Below are positions 16,833 to 26,238 of a stretch of DNA of 55,001 bases, in pieces. Origin of the DNA: Auritidibacter ignavus (GTDB lineage Bacteria > Actinomycetota > Actinomycetes > Actinomycetales > Micrococcaceae); NCBI RefSeq assembly GCF_003703835.1, contig NZ_RDQR01000018.1, positions 1 through 55,001 on the forward strand, written 5' to 3'. Under the pieces are notes generated by a model that was not told the origin of the DNA, searched no databases, and saw only the letters and a list, made by a program, of their open reading frames with translations. The position numbers and the translations under genes are program-made. The number at the start of each line of letters is the position of its first letter. Positions within the stretch are counted from its first letter, which is position 1.

Positions 16833-18505
16833 CAACAGTCCACGATTACAATGCATCCACTCGCACCGGTAAGATCGCGAACTTTGTCGATACTCGCGTT
16901 GGTGCCTCCAAGATCATCAAGGAGTTCGGACGCAAGCTGTTTCCGGACCACTGGACCTTTCTGTTCGGTGAAGTCGCGCTCTACAGTTTTGTGATCCTGG
17001 TGCTCTCCGGAGCTTTCCTGACCTTCTTCTTCGACCCGTCGATGTCCCACGTGACCTATGAGGGTTCATATAAGCCGCTCTACGGTGTGGAAATGTCGGC
17101 AGCCTATGCATCCGCTCTAGATATCTCCTTTGATATTCGTGGCGGTCTGTTTATGCGCCAACTGCACCACTGGGCAGCTCTGCTGTTCATGGCTTCGCTA
17201 TCCTTCCACATGTTGCGTGTGTTCTTCACCGGTGCCTTCCGTCGCCCGCGCGAACTGAACTGGGTCGTGGGCTGTACTTTGCTGGTGCTGGGCATCCTGG
17301 CTGGCTTCACCGGTTATTCCTTGCCCGACGATGTGCTCTCCGGTAACGGTCTGCGTATTGTCGACGGCATGATCAAGGCCGTTCCGATTGTCGGTACCTA
17401 CATCTCGATGTTCCTCTTCGGCGGCGAGTTCCCCGGCGAGGACATCATCAGCCGGTTGTACTCCTTGCACATTATGGTCATCCCCGGTCTACTGATCCTG
17501 TTGATTGCAATCCACCTGTTCATGGTGGTCACTCACAAGCACACCCAGTACCCGGGTCCTGGCCGCACCGAGCAGAACGTGGTGGGCTACCCGATTGGCC
17601 CCGTGTACGCTGCCAAAGCCGGTGGGTTCTTCTTCATCGTCTTCGGTATCCTGGCGCTGATTGCCGGCCTGTTCCAGATGAACGCGATCTGGAACTACGG
17701 ACCGTATGACCCTTCCCCGGTGTCGGCTGGTACCCAGCCTGACTGGTATGTCGGCTTCGGTGACGGTGCTTTGCGTCTGATGCCCGGTATGCTCGGCGAC
17801 TACTCCTTCCTGTGGCACATTCCCACGCCGTGGGGCGAGAACGCTTTGCCGATGGGCGTGTTGACACCGCTGATCCCGATGGCCTTGTTGATCCTGGGGA
17901 TGTTCGTCTGGCCTTGGATTGAACGCTGGATCACCAAGGACAACCGCGAACACCACGTTCTTGACCGTCCGCGTAACGCCCCGGGCCGTACCGGTGTCGG
18001 CGTTGCCGGTGTCATTTTCTACTGTGTAATGTGGGCAGCAGCATCCTCGGACTTGATCGCTACCCACTTCCACGTCTCGCTCAACGACGTGACCTACGTG
18101 CTCCGCGTGCTGTACTTCTTGGGCCCAATCCTTGGATTCATCATCACCCGTCGCGTGTGTCTGTCGTTGCAACGCAAGGACCGCGAGATCGCCTTGCACG
18201 GTCGTGAGGCCGGTATCATTCAGATGTCTCCGAGCGGTGGCTTTTCCGAGAAACACGAACGCGTCAGCGACTACCGTCTCTATGAGTTGGTGGCCTTCGA
18301 ATCCCAGAAGCCGGTTCCTGCTCAGCCCAATAAGAAGGGCAAGGTCGGTGGCATGGAGAGAATGCGCGCTGGCCTGGCACGGTTGCTCTTCGAAGAGCGC
18401 GTCGAGCCGGTGTCCCGTGCTGAGCTGGCTGAAGCCGAGGCCCACGATCACGGTCACGAGGAAATCACCGACGCCTCCTCGGACACCAACTCGCTGGAGC
18501 GCTAA
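16829..18505 (+). CDS. qcrB: Cytochrome b subunit of the bcc complex
   Basis: A 558-residue menaquinol-oxidising cytochrome b. The haem-ligand helices are visible as FMRQLHHWAALLFMASLSFH and the later YSLHIMVIPGLLILLIAIHL, each with its pair of His. The quinol-site motif appears as DPSPVSAGTQPDWYVGF, the PDWY variant of PEWY seen in actinobacteria. The last 110 or so residues form a long hydrophilic tail, also an actinobacterial trait. It is translationally coupled to qcrA, and a strong hairpin follows the stop. Confidence 0.96.
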   Translation: MTTVHDYNASTRTGKIANFVDTRVGASKIIKEFGRKLFPDHWTFLFGEVALYSFVILVLSGAFLTFFFDPSMSHVTYEGSYKPLYGVEMSAAYASALDISFDIRGGLFMRQLHHWAALLFMASLSFHMLRVFFTGAFRRPRELNWVVGCTLLVLGILAGFTGYSLPDDVLSGNGLRIVDGMIKAVPIVGTYISMFLFGGEFPGEDIISRLYSLHIMVIPGLLILLIAIHLFMVVTHKHTQYPGPGRTEQNVVGYPIGPVYAAKAGGFFFIVFGILALIAGLFQMNAIWNYGPYDPSPVSAGTQPDWYVGFGDGALRLMPGMLGDYSFLWHIPTPWGENALPMGVLTPLIPMALLILGMFVWPWIERWITKDNREHHVLDRPRNAPGRTGVGVAGVIFYCVMWAAASSDLIATHFHVSLNDVTYVLRVLYFLGPILGFIITRRVCLSLQRKDREIALHGREAGIIQMSPSGGFSEKHERVSDYRLYELVAFESQKPVPAQPNKKGKVGGMERMRAGLARLLFEERVEPVSRAELAEAEAHDHGHEEITDASSDTNSLER

Positions 18506-18522
18506 GCCGGCACCAACATAGT

Positions 18523-18560
18523 CTGTGGCCCACTCCCCTGTTGAGGGGCGTGGGCCACAG
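18523..18560 (+). terminator. Hairpin terminator after qcrB
   Basis: CTGTGGCCCAC-T-CCCCT pairs with AGGGG-C-GTGGGCCACAG across a GTTG loop, about 16 bp with one mismatch. It starts 17 bp after the qcrB stop. The following T-tract is weak. Confidence 0.7.
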
Positions 18561-18609
18561 CTGTGTCTCGTACGTTTAGGTAAAGGGTGACTCGTCTTGC
18601 GTTTGTGCC

Positions 18610-18615
18610 TAGGCT
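18610..18615 (+). promoter_or_regulatory. Candidate -10 for leaderless oxidoreductase transcript
   Basis: TAGGCT lies 7 nt before the ATG at 18623. The CCTAGGCTG context matches the helY promoter at 1926. GTGACT at 18587-18592 is a possible weak -35 with 17-bp spacing. Confidence 0.5.
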
Positions 18616-18622
18616 GGGTGGT

Positions 18623-19642
18623 ATGACGATCATTAACAGTACACAGATTCATCTGCAATCGCGCCCGCAGGGCGTCCCGACCCACGACAATTTTGAGACC
18701 GCCACCATCGGCCTTCCCGATCTGGGCGACACCGAGGTGCGTGTGGCCAATGATTTCATCTCGGTTGATCCATACATGCGTGGACGGATGAGTGATGCCA
18801 AGAGCTACTCTGCCCCCTATGAGGTCGGCGAGGTCATGACCGGTGGCGCTGTAGGACACGTCATCGAGTCTCGTGATCCCAATCTCCCCGAGGGCACCAT
18901 CGTCCTCCACAATCTGGGATGGCGCGATATTGCTCAGGGGTCCTCCGAGATCTTTCGCCCGATTCATCCTGCATCCGACGACATCCCCTTATCGCTGTAC
19001 TTCGGACTACTCGGTATGCCCGGCAGAACGGCCTATGTTGGTTTGACGCGTGTCGCACGATTACAGCCAGGCGAAACAGTCTTCGTCTCCGGTGCGGCCG
19101 GTGCGGTGGGCACCGCCGTGGGCCAGTTTGCACGGTTGCTGGGCGCCAGCAAGGTATATGGCTCAGCGGGCGGACCCGAAAAGTGTGCGTTAATCACCCA
19201 GAAATACGGATTTGATGAAGCCATCGATTACAAGGCCGCCCCGATTCGAGAGCAAGTCAACGAGGTCATCGGTGACGATGGGCTCAATGTGTATTTCGAT
19301 AATGTCGGAGGCGACCACCTGGAGGCTGCCATCGACGTGCTGGCACCGTTCGGACGTGTCGCGATGTGCGGTGCGATCGGTCAATACAATGCCACGGAAC
19401 CGCAACCGGGGCCCGACAACATGACCAAAGTCTTGCGCCAGAAATTGCGCATTCAAGGCTTCATCGTCGGAGACTACACTGACGACCTCGGCGATGAATT
19501 CGACACCGTGGTCGGCAACTGGTTTGCAGACGGAAAGCTGACCTACGACGAAACGGTGGTCAACGGCATTGAGAACAGCGTTGATGCCTTCCTGGGGCTC
19601 CTGCGGGGAGAGAACTCCGGGAAAATGGTCGTCAAGATCTAG
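18623..19642 (+). CDS. NADP-dependent medium-chain oxidoreductase (zinc-free, CurA-like)
   Basis: A 339-residue MDR-family protein. The N-terminus carries the VSVDPYMRGRM-type signature (here ISVDPYMRGRMSDAK). The Rossmann motif is VFVSGAAGAVGTAVGQFA, and later comes LNVYFDNVGGDHLEAAI. These fit the leukotriene B4 dehydrogenase/CurA group, which reduce enones and aldehydes with NADPH without zinc. The in-frame GTG at 18587 is less likely because the ATG at 18623 has the leaderless TAGGCT box and matches the family start. It is separated by strong hairpins on both sides, so it is probably transcribed alone. Confidence 0.88.
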   Translation: MTIINSTQIHLQSRPQGVPTHDNFETATIGLPDLGDTEVRVANDFISVDPYMRGRMSDAKSYSAPYEVGEVMTGGAVGHVIESRDPNLPEGTIVLHNLGWRDIAQGSSEIFRPIHPASDDIPLSLYFGLLGMPGRTAYVGLTRVARLQPGETVFVSGAAGAVGTAVGQFARLLGASKVYGSAGGPEKCALITQKYGFDEAIDYKAAPIREQVNEVIGDDGLNVYFDNVGGDHLEAAIDVLAPFGRVAMCGAIGQYNATEPQPGPDNMTKVLRQKLRIQGFIVGDYTDDLGDEFDTVVGNWFADGKLTYDETVVNGIENSVDAFLGLLRGENSGKMVVKI

Positions 19643-19708
19643 CCTGGCCGTCTCCGCTCAGCCCAAGATACAACGCCAGCACGGACTGGCTCCGTGAACA
19701 CCACATAT

Positions 19709-19760
19709 ACAAGGACCGGCCGTTATCCGCCAAGCAAAGGGAATAACGGCCGGTCCTTGT
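19709..19760. terminator. Bidirectional terminator between oxidoreductase and ctaF
   Basis: A perfect 18-bp stem: 19709-19726 pairs with 19743-19760, core AAGGACCGGCCGTTAT, with a 16-nt loop. It lies between two convergent genes and can serve both. Confidence 0.85.
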
Positions 19761-19796
19761 CTGTCACGTCATACTAGGCGGGGCTGATTTTTCGCC

Positions 19797-20198
19797 TTAG
19801 TGGGCGTGCTCCCCCGTCGAGAACTCGAAGACCCATCCAATAAGGAAGAACAAGCCCAGTGCGGCACCGATGAAAAAGATCCACCAACCAACAGCAACGC
19901 CGAGCACAATGACTGCGCAGGCCACGCCCAGCCCAAGCGGCCACCAGCTCCACGGCGCAAAGCTGCCGTAGGTACCGGAGTAATCCTCGATCTCACCGTC
20001 TTCACGATCGGACGGTCCGGTCTTGAATTTCCGGTCGGTGAGCCACAGGTAGAAGGAGATCATCCAGCTCATCGCAGCTAGGGCAAAGAATGCCGGGATG
20101 CCAACCCATTCGGTAAAACGCGTGGCGAACATGTAGATCACAGCGACGATGACGAAGAAGGCACCAATGATGTTGAAAACGGCGATTGATGGTTTCAT
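19797..20198 (-). CDS. ctaF: Cytochrome c oxidase subunit IV
   Basis: A 133-residue actinobacterial oxidase subunit IV. Four hydrophobic segments (about 7-25, 33-52, 83-101 and 104-124) surround a polar loop with [19 protein letters not shown], a family trait before the WSWWPL helix. It starts within the ctaD stop (4-nt overlap), so it is translated with ctaD. A strong terminator follows. Confidence 0.92.
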   Translation of the reverse strand: MKPSIAVFNIIGAFFVIVAVIYMFATRFTEWVGIPAFFALAAMSWMISFYLWLTDRKFKTGPSDREDGEIEDYSGTYGSFAPWSWWPLGLGVACAVIVLGVAVGWWIFFIGAALGLFFLIGWVFEFSTGEHAH

Positions 20199-21910
20199 GC
20201 CCGTGCACCTTCCTTGTCGATACGGTATGAGGACTCAGGATCCGGCGAACTGGGGAGCAACTCGGGGTGATGCAGGTCCAGTGCCGGGCGCTCGGAACGG
20301 ATTCGTGGCAGAGCGTGGAAGTTGTGGCGCGGTGGCGGGCAGGAGGTTGCCCACTCCAGCGAGCCACCGAAGCCCCACGGGTCGTCGACGGTGACCTTCT
20401 TGGCCTTGCGGTGGGTGATATAGATGTTCCAGAAGAACGGAATCATCGAGGCACCCAGCAACATCGCAAAGACCGTGGAGAACTGGTTCATACCGGTGAA
20501 ACCGTCTTCCGGCATGTAGTCGGCGTAACGGCGAGGCATGCCCATGACACCTAGCCAGTGCTGGACCAAGAAGGTCCCGTGGAAGCCAATGAACAGCATC
20601 CAGAACTGGATTTTCCCCAGACGTTCGTTGAGCATCTTTCCGGTGAACTTCGGCCACCAGAAGTAGAAGCCAGCGAACATCGCGAAGACCACAGTACCGA
20701 AGATCACGTAGTGGAAGTGTGCCACCACGAAGTAGGTGTCGGAAACGTGGAAGTCCAGCGGCGGGGAGGCCAGAATGACACCGGTTAGACCACCGAAGAG
20801 GAAGGTGACCATGAAGCCCAGCGTCCACAGCATTGGGTTCTCGAAGGTAATGGATCCGCGCCACATGGTGCCGATCCAGTTCACAAACTTCACACCGGTC
20901 GGGACCGCAATGAGCATGGTCATCAGCGAGAAGAACGGCAACAGTACCGAACCGGTGACGTACATGTGGTGTGCCCACACGGTCATAGACAACGCAGCGA
21001 TAGCGGTGGTCGCAAACACCAGAGACTTATACCCGAAGATCGGTTTGCGGGAGAAAACCGGGATGATCTCTGAGGCAATACCGAAGAACGGTAGCGCAAT
21101 CACGTAGACCTCGGGGTGTCCGAAGAACCAGAACAGGTGCTGCCAGAGGATGGCACCACCGTTCTCCGGGTTGAAGATGTTGCCGTCAAAGCGACGGTCC
21201 AGACCCAGTGCGAAAAGCGCCGAGGCCAGTGGCGGGAAGGCCATCAGGATCAGGATACTGGTGATCAGGGTGTTCCAGGTGAAGATCGGCATACGCCACA
21301 TGGTCATACCTGGAGCACGCATACTAATGATGGTGGTGATGAAGTTGACACCACCCATGATAGTGCCGAAGCCCTGTAGCGCCAGACCAAAGACCCAGAG
21401 ATCACCACCCACACCGGGTGAGAATGTCGTGTTGGACAGGGGCGCATAGGCGAACCAACCGAAGGAGGCTGCACCCTGCGGCATCAGGAACCCGGCGGTG
21501 GCGATCAGCGAACCGAACAGGAAGAACCAGAAGGCCAGGGCGTTCAGTCGAGGGAAGGCCACGTCGGGGGCACCAATCTGTAGTGGCACCAGCACGTTGG
21601 CGAAACCCACAAACAGCGGTGTGGCGAACATCAACAACATCAGGGTTCCGTGCATGGTGAACAGCTGGTTGAACTGTTCTTTGGTCTGCAGGATCTGCAT
21701 ACCTGGGCTGAACAGCTCGGCACGGATCAACAGTGCCATCACACCGGCGATGCAGAAGAACGCAAAGGAGGTGATCAGGTACATGTACCCAAGCGTCTTG
21801 TGGTCAGTGGTGGTGAGCCAGTTGACGACAATGCGCCCCTTGGATACCGGAACTACTCGAGGTTGAGCTCGAGTCTGCGAGTCATCCTGGGTGTATTCAT
21901 AGGTGGTCAT
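20195..21910 (-). CDS. ctaD: Cytochrome c oxidase subunit I
   Basis: A 571-residue haem-copper oxidase subunit I. Twelve helices are expected. Visible haem and CuB sites include [34 protein letters not shown] (CuB His and cross-linked Tyr), WAHHMYVTG and [14 protein letters not shown]. It reduces oxygen to water with electrons from QcrC. The C-terminus ends in a Pro/His-rich tail. It lies 5 bp after ctaC and overlaps ctaF. Confidence 0.97.
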   Translation of the reverse strand: MTTYEYTQDDSQTRAQPRVVPVSKGRIVVNWLTTTDHKTLGYMYLITSFAFFCIAGVMALLIRAELFSPGMQILQTKEQFNQLFTMHGTLMLLMFATPLFVGFANVLVPLQIGAPDVAFPRLNALAFWFFLFGSLIATAGFLMPQGAASFGWFAYAPLSNTTFSPGVGGDLWVFGLALQGFGTIMGGVNFITTIISMRAPGMTMWRMPIFTWNTLITSILILMAFPPLASALFALGLDRRFDGNIFNPENGGAILWQHLFWFFGHPEVYVIALPFFGIASEIIPVFSRKPIFGYKSLVFATTAIAALSMTVWAHHMYVTGSVLLPFFSLMTMLIAVPTGVKFVNWIGTMWRGSITFENPMLWTLGFMVTFLFGGLTGVILASPPLDFHVSDTYFVVAHFHYVIFGTVVFAMFAGFYFWWPKFTGKMLNERLGKIQFWMLFIGFHGTFLVQHWLGVMGMPRRYADYMPEDGFTGMNQFSTVFAMLLGASMIPFFWNIYITHRKAKKVTVDDPWGFGGSLEWATSCPPPRHNFHALPRIRSERPALDLHHPELLPSSPDPESSYRIDKEGARA

Positions 21911-21915
21911 AGTTA

Positions 21916-22815
21916 TTACTCCTCAACCCGTTCCGGGTCACCGAGCGGAATCTCAGCATCTTGCTGACCGTCTTCGTTCTGGTTGGTGTTACGGTTCAGC
22001 TCATCACCGGAGAGACCCTCAGGCAACTGCTCGAGTTGGTCACGGAATTCTTCTTCCGAGACAACTTCGACGTTAAACAGCATTTCTGAGTGGTATTCAC
22101 CGCACAGCTCAGCACACTTGCCCTGGAAAGTCCCTTCTTCCTGAGGGGTCAGGTACATATGGTTGGTCTGGCCGGGAACCATATCGAGCTTCTGCAAGAA
22201 AGCTGGGATCCAGAAGGAGTGGACCACATCACGAGATTTCAGACGGAACTCGACAGGAACATCAACCGGCAGATATAGGGTCGGCAAGGTTTCTTCGACG
22301 CCCTCGGACCCGTCGAGGTGAGCCTGCTCGCCGTAGAAGTGACGCTCTTCGCCGTCGTATTCGTAGTCGAAGTCCCACGCCCACTGCTTACCGTAAACGG
22401 TGACGGTCAGCGGGGAGTCTTCAACCGGAGTGTCGACCGAGCGCTGCACGCGGTCGGTGAAACCCCACAGGGTGAGGACCAAGATGATCGGGATGATAGT
22501 GAACATGGTTTCCATCGGAACGTTGTAGGCGTTCTGACGCGGGAAACCACGATCTTCCTTACGACGACGATAGGCGATCATGCACCACAGCATCAGGCTC
22601 CATGCGGCCACGCCGATCACCAAGGCGGCGATCCACGAGCCGACCCACAAGTGGGTCAGTTCTTCCGTGTGGTTCGTGGTGTCGTTGCTGCCTGGTAGCC
22701 AGCCCCGCTTTACTTGTTCTGAACATGCCGTGAGAACAAGCAACCCGATGGTGGCTAGCGCTCCTCCTTGGAGAAGCCGTTTACCGTGGCTGCCGGCTTG
22801 ATTCTGCGATCTCAC
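21916..22815 (-). CDS. ctaC: Cytochrome c oxidase subunit II (lipoprotein)
   Basis: A 299-residue subunit II. The GTG at 22815 is chosen because GAGGAAGGGCC precedes it and the protein then starts as a normal signal peptide ([20 protein letters not shown]) ending in a lipobox Cys. Two membrane helices follow (about 55-80 and 103-123), then the CuA domain with ligands in [16 protein letters not shown] and the aromatic path [13 protein letters not shown]. The C-terminus is acidic. It heads ctaC-ctaD-ctaF. A longer frame to 22905 has no supporting start signal. Confidence 0.93.
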   Translation of the reverse strand: MRSQNQAGSHGKRLLQGGALATIGLLVLTACSEQVKRGWLPGSNDTTNHTEELTHLWVGSWIAALVIGVAAWSLMLWCMIAYRRRKEDRGFPRQNAYNVPMETMFTIIPIILVLTLWGFTDRVQRSVDTPVEDSPLTVTVYGKQWAWDFDYEYDGEERHFYGEQAHLDGSEGVEETLPTLYLPVDVPVEFRLKSRDVVHSFWIPAFLQKLDMVPGQTNHMYLTPQEEGTFQGKCAELCGEYHSEMLFNVEVVSEEEFRDQLEQLPEGLSGDELNRNTNQNEDGQQDAEIPLGDPERVEE

Positions 22816-22973
22816 AGACGGCCCTTCCTCTTCATTACAAATCAGTGCGAGTGTGTCTATATAGAACTGTACCCCGTTTTCCTCAGCGGACTGAAGTCTG
22901 GGCACAGACCAAGACCGTTATGGTGTTTTCTATTTTAGAGTCTCAAGACCACCTGGGGTGAACAATGACACGA

Positions 22974-23015
22974 GACAGCGGACCAGATCATGGGCTCATG
23001 GTCTGGTCCGCTGTC
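22974..23015 (-). terminator. Hairpin downstream of the Fe-S carrier gene
   Basis: GACAGCGGACCAGA pairs with TCTGGTCCGCTGTC, a perfect 14-bp stem with a 14-nt loop. It begins about 50 bp past the erpA-like stop on the minus strand and before the ctaC promoter region. The T-tract is poor. Confidence 0.65.
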
Positions 23016-23065
23016 ATTTACTGTCCCGTACCTCGGTACTGCACTCTGGCTTGGTTCCTCAGCCG

Positions 23066-23461
23066 TTAGTGGAAGGAATCACCGCAAGCGCACGATCCTG
23101 CAGCGTTTGGGTTGTCGATCGTGAATCCCACTTTGGTGATGGAGTCTTCAAAATCGATGTTGGCGCCGATCAAATACGGAACCGACATCTTATCGACGAT
23201 CACCTCAACGCCGTCGAAATCGCGGACGGCATCTCCGTCAAGGACGCGCTCATCGAAGTAAAGCTGGTAGATCAGTCCGGAACAACCCCCGGGCTGAACA
23301 GCGATGCGCAACCGAAGATCTTCGCGGCCCTCTTGGGTGAGTAGCTCGCGGACCTTCGCGGCCGCAACATCACTGAGGGTGACCTCGTGGGTGGGCAACC
23401 CGTCGGCAGGTGCGGCCGGCGGCAGATTCACGGACGACTGTTCCTGTGCTTCAGTAGTCAT
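23066..23461 (-). CDS. erpA: A-type iron-sulfur cluster carrier (IscA/ErpA family)
   Basis: A 131-residue HesB/IscA-family protein. A disordered 25-residue N-terminus precedes the fold. The three cluster ligands are in QPGGCSGLIYQL and GSCACGDSF. It delivers Fe-S clusters to apo-enzymes, and its position next to the oxidase and close to the Rieske-containing bcc cluster fits. AGAAGGCGG precedes the ATG. ErpA or IscA cannot be told apart from sequence alone. Confidence 0.9.
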   Translation of the reverse strand: MTTEAQEQSSVNLPPAAPADGLPTHEVTLSDVAAAKVRELLTQEGREDLRLRIAVQPGGCSGLIYQLYFDERVLDGDAVRDFDGVEVIVDKMSVPYLIGANIDFEDSITKVGFTIDNPNAAGSCACGDSFH

Positions 23462-23793
23462 TTTCCGCCTTCTCTCAGATCGATCAAGGAGATCACGTAG
23501 ATCGGATGGTTCAATTAGGTCGCACCTGGGCCTGAGGGCCTCACGAAAGCCATAGCCTCAGATGCTTTGTCTTCCATTGTAGACACTCTGTTATAACGGG
23601 GCGGGTGTTTTGTCACGCAGAGCGCAACCCGGGGTCTCAGCGACGGTCCCCTGACCACCTGGTAGATCGTCGCCCCCAGTGTGCCCGCTGAAACAGACAT
23701 GATTGTTAGCGTGAGTCATAGGTTACCGAACAAGTTCGTTTTCAGAAGCGTTAACAGCACGACCGCACTATCGTAGAAAGGATCTTGGCTAGG
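23462..23793. other. Divergent intergenic region
   Basis: 332 bp between the divergent erpA-like gene and the small hypothetical gene at 23794. Apart from the erpA ribosome-binding site and a TATCGT (23769-23774) that could be a -10 for the rightward gene, nothing definite is seen. Confidence 0.4.
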
Positions 23794-24126
23794 ATGGCCT
23801 CGATCTTCCGCCCGCGTACGGTCACCATCCCCGAGGAGCACCTGGACGAACTTGACACAGTGGTGCGGGGAATGCCGCAACGATATGGCAAACAGGTCGC
23901 GACTTTCGGTGATGAACTCTGGACGGTCGAGGGCCAGCCTCAGCTCGGTCCGGAGCCCTACGGTAGCGGTGACAGTTTTCGCTACACGACTACCTTTTCA
24001 ATCCTCGAGGACGATCTCTCAGCACAAGCACAACAACAAGTTGTCGAGGATTTCCAGGACCTCGCCGACGAGTTGGGGCTAAGCCGCAACGAGGGCAACC
24101 CGTCCGAGCTAACCGCCAGCGACTGA
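23794..24126 (+). CDS. Small hypothetical protein
   Basis: A 110-residue soluble, acidic protein with no membrane segment. The sequence starts ASIFRPRTVTIPEEHLDELD and ends in a helix-rich acidic part. No domain is recognised. The ATG at 23794 has AAAGGA 11 nt upstream; the TTG at 23785 is an alternative that sits too close to that site. Its regular codon use and placement between two clear genes, with only 25 bp to the convergent dipeptidase, support it being real. Confidence 0.65.
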   Translation: MASIFRPRTVTIPEEHLDELDTVVRGMPQRYGKQVATFGDELWTVEGQPQLGPEPYGSGDSFRYTTTFSILEDDLSAQAQQQVVEDFQDLADELGLSRNEGNPSELTASD

Positions 24127-24151
24127 CCCAGCGGTGGGATTGTTCTATTGT

Positions 24152-25561
24152 TCACGATCTGGCCCGATTAAGCAGACGGGCCAGCAACAGGATTTCGGCG
24201 GTAATGCACCGGTAGAAATCCGGAAGGTACAAGGACTCGTTGGCCGAGTGCGCCCGGGTATTTGGGTCCTCCACCCCGGTGATCAAAATAGTGGCTTCGG
24301 GGAAGACTTCGGCGAGATCTCCGGTCAGGGGGATGGACCCGCCCAGACCGGTGGCGACCGGGTCGGTCCCAAAAGCATCCCGCAGACAGGACAACATCAG
24401 CTGGGTGGTGGCCGAGTCGAGGTCAGTGCTAAATGGTGAACCTTTCTCGCCCGGTTCCAGGGTGATCTCGGCGCCGAAAATATCGAGGGACTCCACGTGC
24501 TCCCGGACGCGTTGCATCGCCTCGTCGGGGGTCACCCCGGGGCCGATGCGTAGTGAGAACTTCGCCCGGGCCTGCGGGATGATGGTATTTGAGGCGTGGT
24601 TGAGCTCCGGTAGGTCGGTTCCCAAAATGCTCAGGGCGGGTTTATGCCAGAGTCGTTCGGCAATCGACCCGGTGCCGGCTAACCGCACCGAGTCCACGAT
24701 GCCGGCCTGGGCACGCAGGTCCTCTTCGGGGTAGTCCACCTGGGCCTGGCCCGATGTTCCGTGCAGGCCGGGGATGGCCACGTCTCCGTGCTCGTCGTGT
24801 AAGGTCGCAATAACTTTGGAGAGCACGGTGGCCGCATCAAGTACCACTCCCCCAAACAGGCCCGAGTGCACCGCGTGATCGAGGATTTTGACATGAATGG
24901 TGCCATCAACCACCCCGCGTAGCGAGCTGGTGATCGCGGGCACGCCTTCGGCCCAGTTAGCTGAGTCGGCAACGACCACCACGTCGGCGGCGAGCTTGTC
25001 GCGGTGGCGGTCAAGGAAGGCGCGGAAGGTCGGTGAGGCGACTTCTTCTTCACCTTCAATCAGCACGGTGATCCCCAGCCCGTGGTCAGTACCCAGTAGC
25101 TCGTTGAGTGCGGTCACCGCTGCCACGTGGACCATAATCCCGGCTTTATCGTCGGCGGCCCCGCGACCGTAGAGGCGGTCGCCGATACGTGTGGCAGTGA
25201 AGGGGCCGGTGTCCCACAGGGCCAGATCTCCGGTGGGTTGCACGTCGTGGTGGGCATAGAGCAGGATCGTGGGGGCTCCCGGGGCCGGCGCCCGGCGGGC
25301 GAGCACGGCCGGGCCACCGCGGTCGCCGTCCGGTTGCTTCGGATCCAGCGGTTCGCTCAGGATCTCTACCTCATCGAAACCGGCCCGGGTCATCAGGGCT
25401 TTCACGGCTTCAGCGCAGGTGTCCAGCACGGTGCGGTCGTAGCCGGGAAAGGCGATGGAGGGGATCGCGACCAGCTCGGTGAGGTGTTGCAGAATCTGGT
25501 CAGCGTGAGCGGTGACCCAGTCGGTGGCATCGTCAGCGGTGAGTTCAGTGTGATCGGCCAT
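24152..25561 (-). CDS. M20-family dipeptidase
   Basis: A 469-residue M20 metallopeptidase. Metal and catalytic residues are in LLYAHHDVQP (His and Asp), GRGAADDKAGI (bridging Asp), IEGEEEVASP (catalytic Glu pair), VVVADSANW, and the C-terminal His in TRAHSANESLYL. The EEVAS and DSANW forms match the subgroup acting on dipeptides (CNDP/PepV-like) rather than succinyl-diaminopimelate desuccinylase. The ATG at 25561 (MADHTEL) is preferred; 25570 is also possible. It is divergent from the DUF3043 gene, 71 bp apart. Confidence 0.85.
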   Translation of the reverse strand: MADHTELTADDATDWVTAHADQILQHLTELVAIPSIAFPGYDRTVLDTCAEAVKALMTRAGFDEVEILSEPLDPKQPDGDRGGPAVLARRAPAPGAPTILLYAHHDVQPTGDLALWDTGPFTATRIGDRLYGRGAADDKAGIMVHVAAVTALNELLGTDHGLGITVLIEGEEEVASPTFRAFLDRHRDKLAADVVVVADSANWAEGVPAITSSLRGVVDGTIHVKILDHAVHSGLFGGVVLDAATVLSKVIATLHDEHGDVAIPGLHGTSGQAQVDYPEEDLRAQAGIVDSVRLAGTGSIAERLWHKPALSILGTDLPELNHASNTIIPQARAKFSLRIGPGVTPDEAMQRVREHVESLDIFGAEITLEPGEKGSPFSTDLDSATTQLMLSCLRDAFGTDPVATGLGGSIPLTGDLAEVFPEATILITGVEDPNTRAHSANESLYLPDFYRCITAEILLLARLLNRARS

Positions 25562-25619
25562 GAACACCACAGTAGTTGTTGGTGCGGGTCGGGTGGCAGA
25601 GGGTGAGGGTGATTCCGCA

Positions 25620-25625
25620 TAGAAT
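25620..25625 (+). promoter_or_regulatory. Candidate -10 for leaderless DUF3043 transcript
   Basis: TAGAAT lies 7 nt before the GTG at 25633. The AGGGGGC in between is a poor, too-close Shine-Dalgarno. Confidence 0.45.
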
Positions 25626-25632
25626 AGGGGGC

Positions 25633-26238
25633 GTGTTTGGACGTAAGAAGACTGAGAAGACTGCTGAGGTCGACGAGGTAGAGGCCACCATCGAGCCGGT
25701 GGTGGAGAAGAAGAACTCGAAGACGACCCCCGCTAAGGGTGCCCCGACCCCGAAACGTCGTGATCAGGAGGCAGCCAACCGTCGCCCGCTGATTATGGAT
25801 AACCGCAAGGAGGCCAAACGGGCCCAGCGCCAGGCGGTCGCCGAAGAGCGCGCCAAAATGCGTCGTGCCATGGAGACCGGCGATGAGAAGCACATGCCCT
25901 ATCGCGATAAGGGTCCCCAGCGGCGTTATGCCCGGGACTTTGTGGATGCCCGCTATGGGATTAGCGAGTGGCTGATGATCATGGTGCTGGTGTTCTTATT
26001 GCTGTCTTTTGTCCAGATTCCAGAGGTCCAGGTCTTTATTTCGGTGGGCCTGATGGTGCTGGTCGTGGTCGTGGTGGTCGAAGGCTTCTGGGTCGGCCAC
26101 CAGCTGAAGAAACGTCTGACCGAGAAATTTGGGGAGCTGGAGCGCGGTGTGCGCTGGTACGGTGCCATGCGCGCGTTGCAGTTGCGCCGGTTACGCCTGC
26201 CGAAGCCCCAGGTCAAGCGTGGGGAATTCCCCCGCTAA
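25633..26238 (+). CDS. DUF3043 membrane protein
   Basis: A 201-residue protein of the actinobacterial DUF3043 family. The N-terminal 90 residues are strongly basic (FGRKKTEKT, RRPLIMDNRKEAKRAQRQ). The signature AKRAQRQAVAEERAKMRRAM is followed by RDKGPQRRYARDFVDARY. Two membrane helices follow (about 114-133 and 137-157), then a basic tail. The start is GTG 25633, with a leaderless -10; the frame upstream to 25576 is not family-like. Function is unknown. Its 3' end overlaps that of pyrD by 26 bp on opposite strands. Confidence 0.88.
   Translation: MFGRKKTEKTAEVDEVEATIEPVVEKKNSKTTPAKGAPTPKRRDQEAANRRPLIMDNRKEAKRAQRQAVAEERAKMRRAMETGDEKHMPYRDKGPQRRYARDFVDARYGISEWLMIMVLVFLLLSFVQIPEVQVFISVGLMVLVVVVVVEGFWVGHQLKKRLTEKFGELERGVRWYGAMRALQLRRLRLPKPQVKRGEFPR

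Noticed and set aside
17489-18967. 492-residue minus-strand frame across qcrB and the oxidoreductase
   Set aside because: His/Gln/Asp-rich composition of an antisense shadow; crosses a terminator and two sure genes.
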